From: Cyprinodon diabolis | Taxonomy: Eukaryota > Chordata > Actinopteri > Cyprinodontiformes > Cyprinodontidae | Direction: 5' to 3' | Assembly: GCA_030533445.1 (NCBI GenBank) | Contig: CM060081.1 | Span: 34,050,111-34,114,110, forward strand | Length of the DNA: 64,000 nt | Part shown: positions 29,307 to 39,222 of the stretch, one piece after another | Numbering within the stretch: position 1 is the first letter of the stretch | How the letters are laid out: each line of letters starts with the position of its first letter | Translations under genes and position numbers: made by a program | Notes under the pieces: generated by a model | Seen by the model: the letters and a program-made list of their open reading frames with translations, nothing else | Told to the model about the DNA's origin: nothing | The model's database searches: none

Positions 29307-29843
29307 ACTGTGTAGCTCAAAGGGCTGATAAAGGTATTATTTTCCTGATTTGTATTACACAAAACTGATACTACAATTTTATCAGATGAAAAGATTTAAA
29401 TGAAAAATAGTTAAATAACATATACTTTAATAAACAGTAAAGCTTTTTCCATCCTGGGCTCTTAAAGCCCACTCTTCAGGTTGTTTAAGATATTTCCTCT
29501 ATATAACACACATTGTTGAGCAAACTATTCATCTCAATAACTCTGCAGAAGCTTATTATGAGCAGAACCCAGTTAGGTGTATCGTGAAGACTCTAAAGAC
29601 ATGTGACGCAAGAAATAACCTGAAATAGCTCATGGAGAGTACACTTGCTCATGGCTTTTGTTATTTATTTTTCCAAACATATTATCATTTTATCAAGTAA
29701 AAACTACAGATCAGTAGAAGAAAAAGTTGCATAAGTACGGACAGAATGTGCACAATCAGCAAATTCATTTCATTTCATTTTACAAAAAAAGACTCTTAGT
29801 GCAAACAATTTTGTTCCTTTGGGTTCAAAATGACTATCTGCAG
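29307..29843 (+). repeat. Left arm of a ~540-bp inverted repeat
   Basis: Pairs with the complement of 35,634-36,170 over its whole length at roughly 80% by eye. Shared blocks include 'gtgtagctcaa', 'cccactcttcaggttgttta', 'ctcaataactctgcagaagc', 'gttgcataagtacg' and 'tgttcctttgg'. Both arms end at 'ctgcag' on the inner side and at 'actgt' on the outer side. It may be two opposite copies of one repeat family, or the old ends of one large element. No open frame is recognised in the arm. Confidence 0.9.
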
Positions 29844-30299
29844 TCAGCTTTAATTTTCATGTGCGAGTTAACGTGTCAACGGAAACCAAGGAAAGGAACC
29901 ATAGTTCACAACCCTGCAGGTGAAATGATCTGAGATAATCCAGATCTTTCTGTGATTTTCTGCAGAGCTGCATATTATTGTACTTTCCTTCCCATAACAA
30001 CTTTTTTCCCTGGCAGTATTGTGCTTTATTTGAATGTGAATAGTCTTAAAAGAGATGGAGAGAGGAGGAAGACATGCACGAAAGGTGTCATTAGATCCAG
30101 CCTCGAAACCGAGACATCTACGTTGGGGACGTGTGTGGTATATGATTTATACCACACACCATACCCCGTTTGCTAAACACTGTTCAAATGTAAATCGATG
30201 TCCAGAAATTTCTGAATTAAAGATGACAATGGAGAGGATGAAGGTAAAAAGGACAAATTGTAAATTAATTTGATCTGATCTTGATTTTACTGCAAAAAG
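29844..30299. other. Non-coding DNA with a 12-bp perfect hairpin
   Basis: Contains 'gtgtgtggtata' (30,131-30,142) and its exact complement (30,148-30,159) around a five-base loop. Nothing else recognised. Confidence 0.5.
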
Positions 30300-30326
30300 C
30301 CCCCCCCCCCCCCCCCCCCCCCCCCC
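30300..30326. repeat. Poly-C run of 27 bases
   Basis: An uninterrupted C run; the minus strand is a G run able to form quadruplex structures. Such runs are error-prone in sequencing, so the true length is uncertain. Confidence 0.95.
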
Positions 30327-31471
30327 AGATTAGACTATATGTCATCCAGTCTCACTAACCTTTTGTAGTATTGATTGGGTTTCTGTAAGCGGTATCAACA
30401 CCCCCCATGTTGCAGAATTAAAACAAGGTTGCTGGTCAGCATTCTGGTCTTCTGCATCCAGATGGTGGATGTGAAAGATCCCAGTATGGGGTCCCAAAGC
30501 TGCGTCCTTGAAACTAGGTGATTTATATACTGGCAAAGGCATCTGAAAGGCAGCGGAGGGGGGAACTAACTATGCACTGTGTGCTCAAATGCGGCTTCAT
30601 AATTGTTTTTTTAAATTGTGTTTGATTCTAAATGTTGAATGTTCCTTACAGATTATATCATGGTGAAAATAATCACGCATGTTTTACAGTTATTATAAAT
30701 GTTCAGCCACAGATGTGAGTTACTGTGTGTTTGTGTGTGTGCATAGTGTTGAGGTGAAGAGGGGAATGTTGCGGTACCCTGCTGTCTGCCACTCTTTGGG
30801 GTCTTATCCTGCAGCGCATTCCAGTGTTTTCTCTTCAATTAACCCCACCTTTGGTTGTGGGTAAAATGGCTCTGCACACCATAAGGGAGTCATGGCTGCT
30901 TTAAGAGAAGATAAAGTCACGGTTCCTAACCAAACCCATACATACACATACATTGAGAACATATTCCACAGCAGGGGAGAACCAAACATGGAAGCACATA
31001 GTCTTTTCATCTTTTATCCCATTACATCCTTAAAGTCAGCTCAATCCCAGACCAGGGAACTAAGGCTGGAAGGATTTTGGTTCTGGCAGCCAGATGAAAG
31101 AAAGTAGGAGAAAGATGCAAGAAAAAAAAAAAAAGTAGGAAAGAATTGAGTGATAAAAATGAAGGGATCTGATGTGAAATAAATTTGTTAGAAAAGAATG
31201 GGAGGCAGGATGCATGAACCTGCAGGTTAACTGGTCAATAGATGTGAGCAGTCGGTGATTTGATTGTTGATAGTAGTTAGTTGATAGTAGTGCCTTGTTT
31301 TATTGCAATGATCAATCTCGAGCACCATGATTTACTTTTGAGTAAACGGCCTTAAATAACTAGTTGTGAATTAGTACAATTTAAGAAAGGCTTTTTACTT
31401 TTTTTATATTGTATCTATCTAAAACCTTTCTCAGTAAATTTTAAAGACTATGACATAAAGCTAATGACAAT
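30327..31471. other. Unrecognised non-coding DNA
   Basis: No gene or repeat recognised. Confidence 0.5.
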
Positions 31472-31706
31472 ATTTATCCATCCATCCATTTTTTTCTGCT
31501 TTATGCGGGGCCGGGTCGCAGAGGCAGCAGTCTAAGCAAAGGTGCCCAGACTTCCCAATCCACACACACCTCCTCCAGCTGCTCTGGGGGACCCCGAGGC
31601 GACACCAGGCCAGCTCAGAGACATAGCCCCTCCAGCATGTCCTGGGCCTTCCATGAGGCCTCCTCCCAATGGAACATGCCTGGAACACCTCCCGATGGAG
31701 GCGACT
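31472..31706 (-). pseudogene. Rex3/RTE-like LINE, 3' end fragment
   Basis: The minus-strand frame 31,688-31,461 contains 'GRRPHGRPRTCWRGYVSELAW', the highly recognisable C-terminal 'GRRPRGRPRTRWRDYVS.LAW' block of a teleost LINE, followed by 'ERLGVP'-like and acidic sequence and then the 'CCATCCATCC' tail (GGATGG on the minus strand) at 31,478. The GATG-type tail with almost no 3' UTR is what I recall for Rex3 (RTE clade). 5'-truncated to about 235 bases. Confidence 0.65.
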
Positions 31707-32684
31707 GAAACAAAAAATATTTAAATGTTATTTCTTTCTGGACTAAGCACAACAAATGTCCAAGTTTTTGCACATGTCCTGATCACATATGAGTGGTGAC
31801 TCTTGAGGCAATGTCTCTAACTGGAGTTCATGCCTCATAAATCTATCCCCCCCCCAAAAAAAATGGGCTTTATTATTTTCCTTCCACTCAACTTTCCATT
31901 ATTATGCTTCGATACAACACTCTGTAAACTTTCTGCTGTCTACCCTTTAGTGACTTTATTTCCTTTGAAGGTGGTGAGTTAACATCTTCTGCCAAACTGT
32001 CAGGTCAACAATCTATCATTTTGTTAAGCTTAAGATAACATTTCTGTCAATCTATGTCCTTCACAGTTAGTTGTTTTGAACCAAACTATTTTCAAGATTT
32101 TAATGTTGATGTCTGATTTAAAAATTAATACAATGTGAACTTTTTACTTAAATAGATTTTTTCAGATGTTTCGATTGTATTATGATCATTGAGATGCTCT
32201 TGTATATACAGTTACAGGTTTTAGCAATGGGTCAGCTTCTGATTTCAGTGTATCTTACTGCTTAAAAAAGTTAGGGTTTTAACAATTACAATGTTTTGGT
32301 GCCATTTTTTTTCCACTTTAAAAAGCTGTTTATAAGATTTTGAAATTATACAAGGTTTCCGTGGTTTTATGTAATATAAATTAAAGTAATGCTACCACTC
32401 CTGATTGTTCTGGCAAACTATTAGTCAATTAATAATGAAAAAAACCTTATAAACATTTTCTTTGATTTCTGAAATCAAATTTAAATTGTGGTTTTTTTGT
32501 TTTTTATAAGAGGATCTAAAATAACTTAGCTTGACAGTATCTGAACCCTTGACCTTATACCGGGTTCTGCCATCATTGTTGGCGACAATTAACATCAAGC
32601 GCTTGTAAAAACTTAAAGAGTCTTTTACTTGCGGGTATTTATGTCTACTCTGTTTGCAGAACTGTTTTAATTCCGCCAAAATGG
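31707..32684. other. Unrecognised non-coding DNA
   Basis: AT-rich, no feature recognised; a C run followed by an A run at 31,847-31,863. Confidence 0.5.
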
Positions 32685-33410
32685 TGGAGTTTCAGGAAAG
32701 ACCCATCTGTTTGATAATTTCACAGCAACGCAATTGGATTGAAGTCCAGAGTCTGGCTCTGCCAATATTGAAACTTTTTTATTTTCTTTTTTATAATTCT
32801 CTTTGGATTACTGTCCTGTTGCATAACCTAGGAAGTCTTGAGCTTATGCTCATTGTTTCCTAGACTCACACTTTCCTCTCTGCTCAAGCACCAAAGCGGC
32901 CTCAGACCATTTTCCTTTTAACCCCATGTTTGATTGTTGGTATGACACATTAAATGCTTCTTTTTTTTAACCTTCTACACCAGATATAATGGGATGCACA
33001 CCTTCTAAAATAGTTTAATATTTGTCTATTTGTCACTTCAAAGATGAAATGTGACACTGCCTTTTCTGTTCACTTTTGTCAACATTGGTGTTAGCCACTG
33101 ATTCTTCTCATTAGTAAATAATGAACCATGACCTTGAATGAGGCAAGTAGAGCCCTTTTGGTCAAATCATCTGATCAGTTGTTAATAAGTTCTATGCAAA
33201 ATTCTAATAGGCCACAATTGTTTAGGTTAACTACTGTTCACTTGTTAGTTTATTCATTGGTAATGGTTTTAACTGTGGGTTAGTTTATGTCCCAAATTCC
33301 TAAAATAAATCTCTTTCAAGGCTGATTAATCTTCATGACCTTCTCAATCTTTTCTTGGACCTATTTAGATCAGGGCAAGATGTTTTCAGGATCGTTTAGC
33401 ACACTTGTCT
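32685..33410 (-). pseudogene. Decayed Tc1/mariner-like transposase
   Basis: Pieces match, in order on the minus strand, a Tc1-like transposase: the start region near 33,350-33,390 ('tctcaatcttttcttgga...tttagatcagggcaagatg'), the first catalytic region near 32,980-33,040 ('ccagatataatgggatgcac', 'accttctaaaatagtttaat'), the KHGGG region near 32,915-32,945 ('aaccccatgtttgattgttg'), and the region around the second aspartate near 32,740-32,835 ('attggattgaagtccaga', 'attactgtcctgttgca'). Frames are thoroughly broken and terminal repeats are not recognisable. This is an old insertion, assigned from remembered family sequence. Confidence 0.5.
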
Positions 33411-34378
33411 TTGTCACACAGACTGTATTTAATTTATATATTAGGTCTACACATCAGACAGTAAACAAGCCTTGTCTGACCAATGAAGCTGAAAACAACA
33501 GTGTTTTTATAATAGCTGATGCAAATGAAGGTGGATCTTTTTTTAGATAGGGCCAAGATGGTTTAAATAACTTTTTTCCCGTAATATTTTGTTCTTATTT
33601 AATTAAGTTATCTTTACTTAATATTAACATAAGTGTATGAAAAAGACAAAACTGTTGTATAGATTACAGAATTCTAATAATAAAGTTTATTTAAACGTTT
33701 AGATTCAGAATGCAAACAATTCAGGTTAGAAAACCACATAACCGTGTCTCAGTATTTTCCTTCCTATATTTCTGAGTTGCCTTTAAAAGCCAACAAAGGA
33801 TTTTTCTTCTTATTCTTCATAATAAACCCCTAACCTCTTTAGCAGGATGGAAATCATTTGGGTATGCTGTCAGTTTCACCAACTAAATAATAAAGCTTAT
33901 CAAATGAATAATTATGATCAGCATGGCCAAAGAAAGCACTGAGACCAAGGAGAACTAAAATCAAAGCTTGCTGTTATTACTGTTGATCTTTAGGTCATCA
34001 TTGACTTTAATTAAAGCAGTTTCTGTACGGTGATTGTCCCTAAAGATCATGTGCTATCCAGCATATCAAAATAGAAATGAGGATCTTTGAAGGAATTGTT
34101 TGAATTGAGAAAAAATGCAGAAGGAGAACTCAAGCTAAAAGAATTAAACACAAAAGCAAGATGAACTAGGTCAACTATCATTCATAGATAAAGAATGTAG
34201 AATCAAAATTCCAAAATATACCAAAAACAAAAAGCCTGGATGTAAAGTTGAAAAAATATATATAAAGTCTGATGATTCCTAACTTGTGTTAATGTGGGCA
34301 CCAGGAATTAAACTGTAGTAATCAAGTACTGGTCTGTGTGGTGGGTGCGTGTGTGGTACACGTGCTTTTCTCAATCAA

Positions 34379-34381
<3 letters not shown>
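33411..34381. other. Unrecognised non-coding DNA
   Basis: AT-rich, nothing recognised. Confidence 0.5.
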
Positions 34382-34460
<79 letters not shown>

Positions 34461-34463
34461 TAT
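34382..34463. repeat. (TA)n microsatellite
   Basis: TA array with one G interruption, ending directly at an inverted-repeat arm. Confidence 0.95.
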
Positions 34464-34528
34464 CCTCTGGTAGAGGACCCGAGCTTGAGGATGACACATA
34501 CCACCCCACGAGGGGTGAGAAAACAGTT

Positions 34529-34594
<66 letters not shown>

Positions 34595-34659
34595 ACTCTT
34601 GCTCACCCACCGCAGGCGGTCTCCCTTTCTTCCTCCAAGCTCAGGTCCTCTACCAGAGG
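34464..34659. repeat. Inverted repeat enclosing a second (TA)n array
   Basis: Arm 34,464-34,490 (cctctggtagaggacc...) is the complement of 34,632-34,659 with one substitution and one extra base. Between them lie 'ccaccccacgaggggtgaga' and a TA array (34,538-34,595). The arm sequence belongs to the 3' end of the neighbouring non-LTR fragment, so the left arm looks like an inverted partial copy of it. Confidence 0.85.
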
Positions 34660-35238
34660 CTTGGGAGCTTGAGGGTTCTGCACAGTATCTTTGCTGTTCC
34701 TAGAACTGCGCTTATCTGGACCAGGATGTCTGATGTATTTCCATGGATCTGCTGTAACCACCCCTCAAGTTTGGGAGTTACTGCCCAAAGTGCCCCAATG
34801 ACCACGGGCACCACTGATGCCTTGACCTTCCAGGTATTCTCCAGCTCTTTTCTGGGATATTTCTCTAGTTTCTCATGTTTTTTTTTTCCTTATGTTAGAG
34901 TCACTTGGTATTGCTATGTCTACCACAAGGGCTTTTCTCTGGGCTTTGTCCACCACCAAATTATCCGGTTGGTTCGCCATTACCATTCTGTCCATTTGTA
35001 TCTGGAAGTCCCACAGGATGAGGCAGTGCTGACAGAGCATTTGAGGGTGGGTAGGTTTTCTTTGCAAGGAGCTTGGCAGTTCTGAATTGTCTTGCGGACT
35101 TGAAGACGGGACGACTGAGAGGCTTGGATGGAGGTCAAGCAAATTTTGATACGAAGTTTGACGGGGAGAATAAAGAGCTAAGAGTCTGGCCCAAGCCATG
35201 GAGGGGTTCTGTGAGGATGAGGAGAACATGGTGATCAA
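34660..35238 (-). pseudogene. Non-LTR retrotransposon C-terminus with PD-(D/E)XK-like motif
   Basis: The minus frame 35,238-34,873 (121 codons) carries MDRMVMANQPD, then LVVDKAQRKALVVDIAIPSD: P91-D92 and D107 resemble the PD...D..K core of restriction-like endonucleases found in R2/R4-type LINEs. After a frame break in an A/T run near 34,870-34,890, decayed sequence continues: 'EKLEKY', 'WKVKASVVPVVIGAL', 'VTPKLEGWLQQI', '[16 protein letters not shown]', ending near 34,660. I know this protein end from many teleost repeats but not its exact family. The reverse transcriptase is absent here; the copy is dead. Confidence 0.6.
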
Positions 35239-35633
35239 AAGTCAGAAATGCTTTATAAATAAATGTAGGTCTGTTTACCACTGGAAGAACAGTAATCTAC
35301 TGGTGCCTTCGTTGGGGAACTTCTTTTTTAAAGCCTGCTGCCAAATAAGATCCAGGTGCATCCAATTACCTTTTCAGGTTGGAGCAGCACAAAAACCAAC
35401 ACATACAAAGAGCCAGAAAGGAGTATGTATGTATGTCCAGAACGTTAACGTTATCAATGAATTGTTTGATCCCCAGAGATTTAATACTAACTAAGGTGTA
35501 AACAACACACCATAAGTAATAACTTGGTGGTGTCCCTGGAAATGATACTTTCTAGCTCTTTCATGTGACCAACAACAGGAGAAACTGGTGATCCTATGAT
35601 ATAAAATAAAGGTTTATGTGACAGATTTATGTC
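35239..35633. other. Unrecognised non-coding DNA
   Basis: Possibly further decayed retroelement sequence near 35,240; otherwise nothing recognised. Confidence 0.4.
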
Positions 35634-36170
35634 CTGCAGATTCTCATTTTGAATCCAAAGGAACAAAAATGTTTGTGCTAAGACTCCATACTTTGCATAC
35701 TTTGTAAAATGAACATTTTCTGCTTGTGCACATTCTCTTCGTACTTATGCAACCTTTTTTTTAACCTTTTGTTTAACTGATTGGCAGTGTTTTTTTATTG
35801 ATAATAAATAAATAAACAAAAGTCATGAGCAAGTGTACCCTCCTTGAACTATTTCAGGGTATTTCTTGCGTACCATGTCTGTAGAGTCTTCTTGATACAA
35901 CTCACTGGGTTCTATTCATAACAAGCTTCTGCAGAGTTATTGAGATGAGTAGTTTTGCTAAACAAAGTGTGTCATAAAAGGGAAAGATCCTAAACAACCT
36001 GAAGAGTGGGCTTCAAGAGCCAGGGATGGGAAAACGCTGTGCTGTTTGTTAAAGCAAATGTTATTTAGATATCTTGTAAAATTCTTCCTCTGATAAAATT
36101 GAAGTATCAGTTTTGTATAGTACAAATAAGGAAAATCATAAATTATCAGCCCCTTGAGCTACACTGTACA
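35634..36170 (-). repeat. Right arm of the ~540-bp inverted repeat
   Basis: Complement of 29,307-29,843 along its length. The 5.8 kb between the arms holds a Rex3-like end, a Tc1 fossil, the PD-(D/E)XK fragment and microsatellites, none of which explains the arms. Confidence 0.9.
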
Positions 36171-36649
36171 GTAACGAATAAAGATGAATAACGTGTGTTG
36201 GTCCCATTATCAGCCAATTTCGTCTTAGGGCAGTTTAAAAAGCAACTAGATCCAACATCTTCACAGAAACAACAAATGATTTGTTGTATCTTTATGTTGT
36301 TATTTCAGCAGGATTTGGTGACATTTACTAGATGATTTAACTGAATTGTTAACTTTGCAGCAATTCCTTATACTACCCAAGAAAGTGGTGATAGTAAAAA
36401 GAAATGTCCTTTTAAAAAAAAGAAATCTCCACCGACTCTTGTTCAGTATGAGTGGTCTTCTTGGGGTTGGGGGCGTTTAACTTCTATCTCTGTGCCGTTT
36501 AACCTTTTCCTAGGCCTATAGTATAGTATAATATGGTGGTGATATTTGCGATATAAGACTACAAATATAAACTTCTTGAAAGCTTTATGTCTGGTATATA
36601 GTTTTATCATGTCAACCTATTGATTGGCTTGTTCTGTCTTTGTGTCATG
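36171..36649. other. Unrecognised non-coding DNA
   Basis: No feature recognised. Confidence 0.5.
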
Positions 36650-37165
36650 ATTTGGTTTTAGGTTAAACGCACATGCAGAACACAACGGAGGCTGGGTAAA
36701 AGTTTAACAGAGTTTATTTAAAGATTGTTGACACAAAAACATGAACAGGATCAGGAATTGGTCCGGGTTGGGTTCACTGAAGTCTGCAGAGATGGATAGT
36801 TTGATTAGCTGGGCAGACAGATGATCAATGAGTCCTTTAAGATAATTCTGAGTCTACCTTGATGGAGTCCAGGCTTCTCTTGTGAGAGAGGGAACCGTTG
36901 GGTCCAGAGACTGTTGGTTCAGCAGAGTGCACAAGCAGCTGCAGCGCCTAGCTTCTGACTTTGAATGGCAGACCTTGATCAGAGTCTCCAGCTCTTCACA
37001 GAGAGCAGCAGGGGGAATCCAAATAGGAATCTTCAGGTTTGGCTCACCAGGGCTGGAAGGCAGGTTAAGCTCACCCAGAGCTTCAAGCTTGAGACAGGTT
37101 TCCTGTGAGCAAAGACAGAGGAGGGTTAGAATCAGTTTTCTCACTTGAGACAACTAAGATTCTTT
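36650..37165. repeat. Possible LTR-type interspersed repeat
   Basis: Starts 'tgtcatgattt', continues through 'gttaaacgcacatgcagaac' and 'acagagtttattta', a pattern that I associate with minus-oriented teleost LTR sequence. No matching right end or target duplication found and no protein domain, so the call is weak. Confidence 0.25.
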
Positions 37166-37499
37166 CAGGTATCAGAGGCTCAGGTTGCTAACCAAACTAA
37201 GGTCAACATTGCGGCGTTGAAGGAAGGTCTGAAAGCTGCTTATGTAGGGAAGGTCTCCTGATGAGTAGATGAGTCTCAGGTGTGCAGGAGGGCTCCAGCC
37301 CAGGAGACCCACGGCACACTCTGCTGGTGGAAGGTGGTACATCCCCAGATCCCAACACTTTGTACATAAAAAAAAAAACATATTTGATTGCAAAATATAT
37401 TTTAGACTACAAAACACACCATCGGGCTGAAAGTCGGCCCGATCGAAAGATTCTTGCACGACTGGAGAATCGGGCCCAAAAAGGGTAAAAATTCGTACA
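37166..37499. other. Unrecognised DNA ahead of the Rex1-like LINE
   Basis: Contains 'atcgggctgaaagtcggccc' near 37,421 with partial inverted symmetry ('gaatcgggccc' near 37,466), perhaps a MITE remnant. Not assigned. Confidence 0.35.
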
Positions 37500-38345
37500 G
37501 TGTATGCCCAGCTTTAGCCAACGACCTGAATGACTGCTACTGTCATTTAAACAGACAAAGGGACAGTACTGCAACCACCCCCCCGACACATCCCTCACCT
37601 CAGCTGGGACTCGGGCACCTCTCATAATACCCACCCCTGCTCCCCTCCACCCACCTCAGTGACAACTCTTTCCATAAATAAGAGAGATGTTGGTATACCC
37701 TTCAGAAGACACATCCCCTGGAAAGTTGCTGGACCAGCTTCTCTCTCTCCATCTACCTTAAAGCACTGTGCTGATCAGCTGTCTCCAGTGTTCACAGACA
37801 TTTTAACACCTCACTGGCGCCATTTCATGTGCCAACAGCTTCAAATCCTCCACTATTATCCCTGTTCCCAAGAAGACAAGGTCCAAAGGACTTAATGGCT
37901 TTAGACCCATCACTCTCACCCCTCCTGGACCCTCTACAGTTTGCTTACAGAGCCAACAGGTCTGTAGATTACCCTGTCAACTTGGCCGTTCACTACATCC
38001 TCCAACACCTAGATTCCGCATGTACCTACACCAGGATCCTGTTTGTGGATTTCAGCTCTTCCTTGAATACAATCATCCAAGCTCTGCTTCAGGGGAACTC
38101 TCCCAGCAGAGAGTGCCTGACTCCATCAGGTGGATTACAGACTTCTTGTCTGACAGGAAGCAATGCAGAAAGTTGGGAAAACATGTCTCAGACTCAGAGC
38201 TCTTTAGCAGTGGTTCCCTCCTGGGCTGTGTTCTTTCTTCTCTGCTCCCTATACCTGTACACCAAGAGCTGCATGTTCAATCATCAGTCTATCAAGCTTC
38301 TGAAGTTCACGGACAACCCCACTCTCATCTGACTTATTGTCGGGT
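37500..38345 (+). pseudogene. Rex1/CR1-like LINE, reverse transcriptase part (5' piece)
   Basis: Decayed plus-strand frames encode 'KVAGPASLSPSTLKHCADQL' near 37,720-37,780 and, from 37,829, 'LDPLQFAYRANRSVDYPVN', 'ILQHLDSA' and 'RILFVDFSSSLNTII' (the first catalytic aspartate, in FVDF). A shift to the frame starting at 38,020 gives 'VPDSIRWITDFLSDRKQ', and the expected YADDTTLI box reads FTDNPTLI near 38,310-38,332, so the catalytic DD is lost. The piece stops shortly after and an L2 element follows; its continuation is at 43,548-44,190. Confidence 0.75.
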
Positions 38346-38502
38346 TCATGAATAGGTTTTTTCTTAAGAAGAACTGAAATACACGAATTATCGATATTAT
38401 TCCTGCAGGAAGGAGAGACAGTTGAACCCCAGACTCAAACATACTGTCTCCCACTGGCCCTTCTCTGCAGAGCGTTTATTAACAGAATATGACGCATGGT
38501 TC
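38346..38502. other. Junction DNA between Rex1-like piece and L2 3' end
   Basis: About 157 bases that I could not match to the Rex1-like coding region expected here nor to the L2 element. Confidence 0.4.
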
Positions 38503-39222
38503 AATTCAATTCAGTTTATTTATATAGCGCCAAATTCACAACACATGTCATCTCAAGGCACTTTACAGTTCAACCAGATCATACAGTCAAATTGATACAA
38601 AGTTTTCTATCTAAGGAAAACCAGTTGATTGCATTGACTCATTGACTCAAATACAATCCCTCACACTAAGCATGCTTGTAGCGACAGTGGAGAGGAAAAA
38701 CTCCCTTTTAACAGGAAGAAACCTCCAGCAGAACCAGGCTCAGTGTGAGCGGCCATCTGCCGAGGCCGACTGGGGTTCAAGGAGCCAGAAGCAGAGATAC
38801 AAAAAGCAGCTGTAAAAGGCGGCCCCGTCCAGGAAACACACAGCCAGGCAGACGAGCTCCAAGGCAGCTCCCATGCCAGAGGATGAAGAGAGCACATCCA
38901 CCCAGCCACGGCCAGAGAAACAGGACCACACCTGAAGACAGGCCGATCTCCAACGTCTACAAACAAGGGTGTTGATGGAAGCAGCACAGCTGATGTTTCT
39001 TTCCTGGATGACGTCACAGCCAAACAGGAACAGACGAGGCAAAGCTACTCTGAGGAAAAGCAGAGAGAGCAGAAGGTTAGAGATTGAACAAACAGATTCT
39101 GCAGAATAGGAGAACAGAGAGAGAATGAAGCAGAATGATGAAATGGGGGTCCCTATGTCCTCCAGAAGTCTAAGCCTATAGCAGCATAACTATAGAGATA
39201 GCTCAGGATAACCTGAGCCACC
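38503..39222 (-). other. 3' UTR of the L2-clade LINE
   Basis: Non-coding, with the 'aacctccagcagaaccaggc' stretch (complement on the RNA strand) that is strongly conserved in teleost L2 3' ends. The last ~60 bases resemble the tails of the SINEs in this window, which fits SINEs using L2 machinery for mobilisation. Confidence 0.8.

Noticed and set aside
34338..34672. Overlapping frames of 79-107 codons
   Set aside because: They cross two TA arrays and a repeat arm; no protein features.
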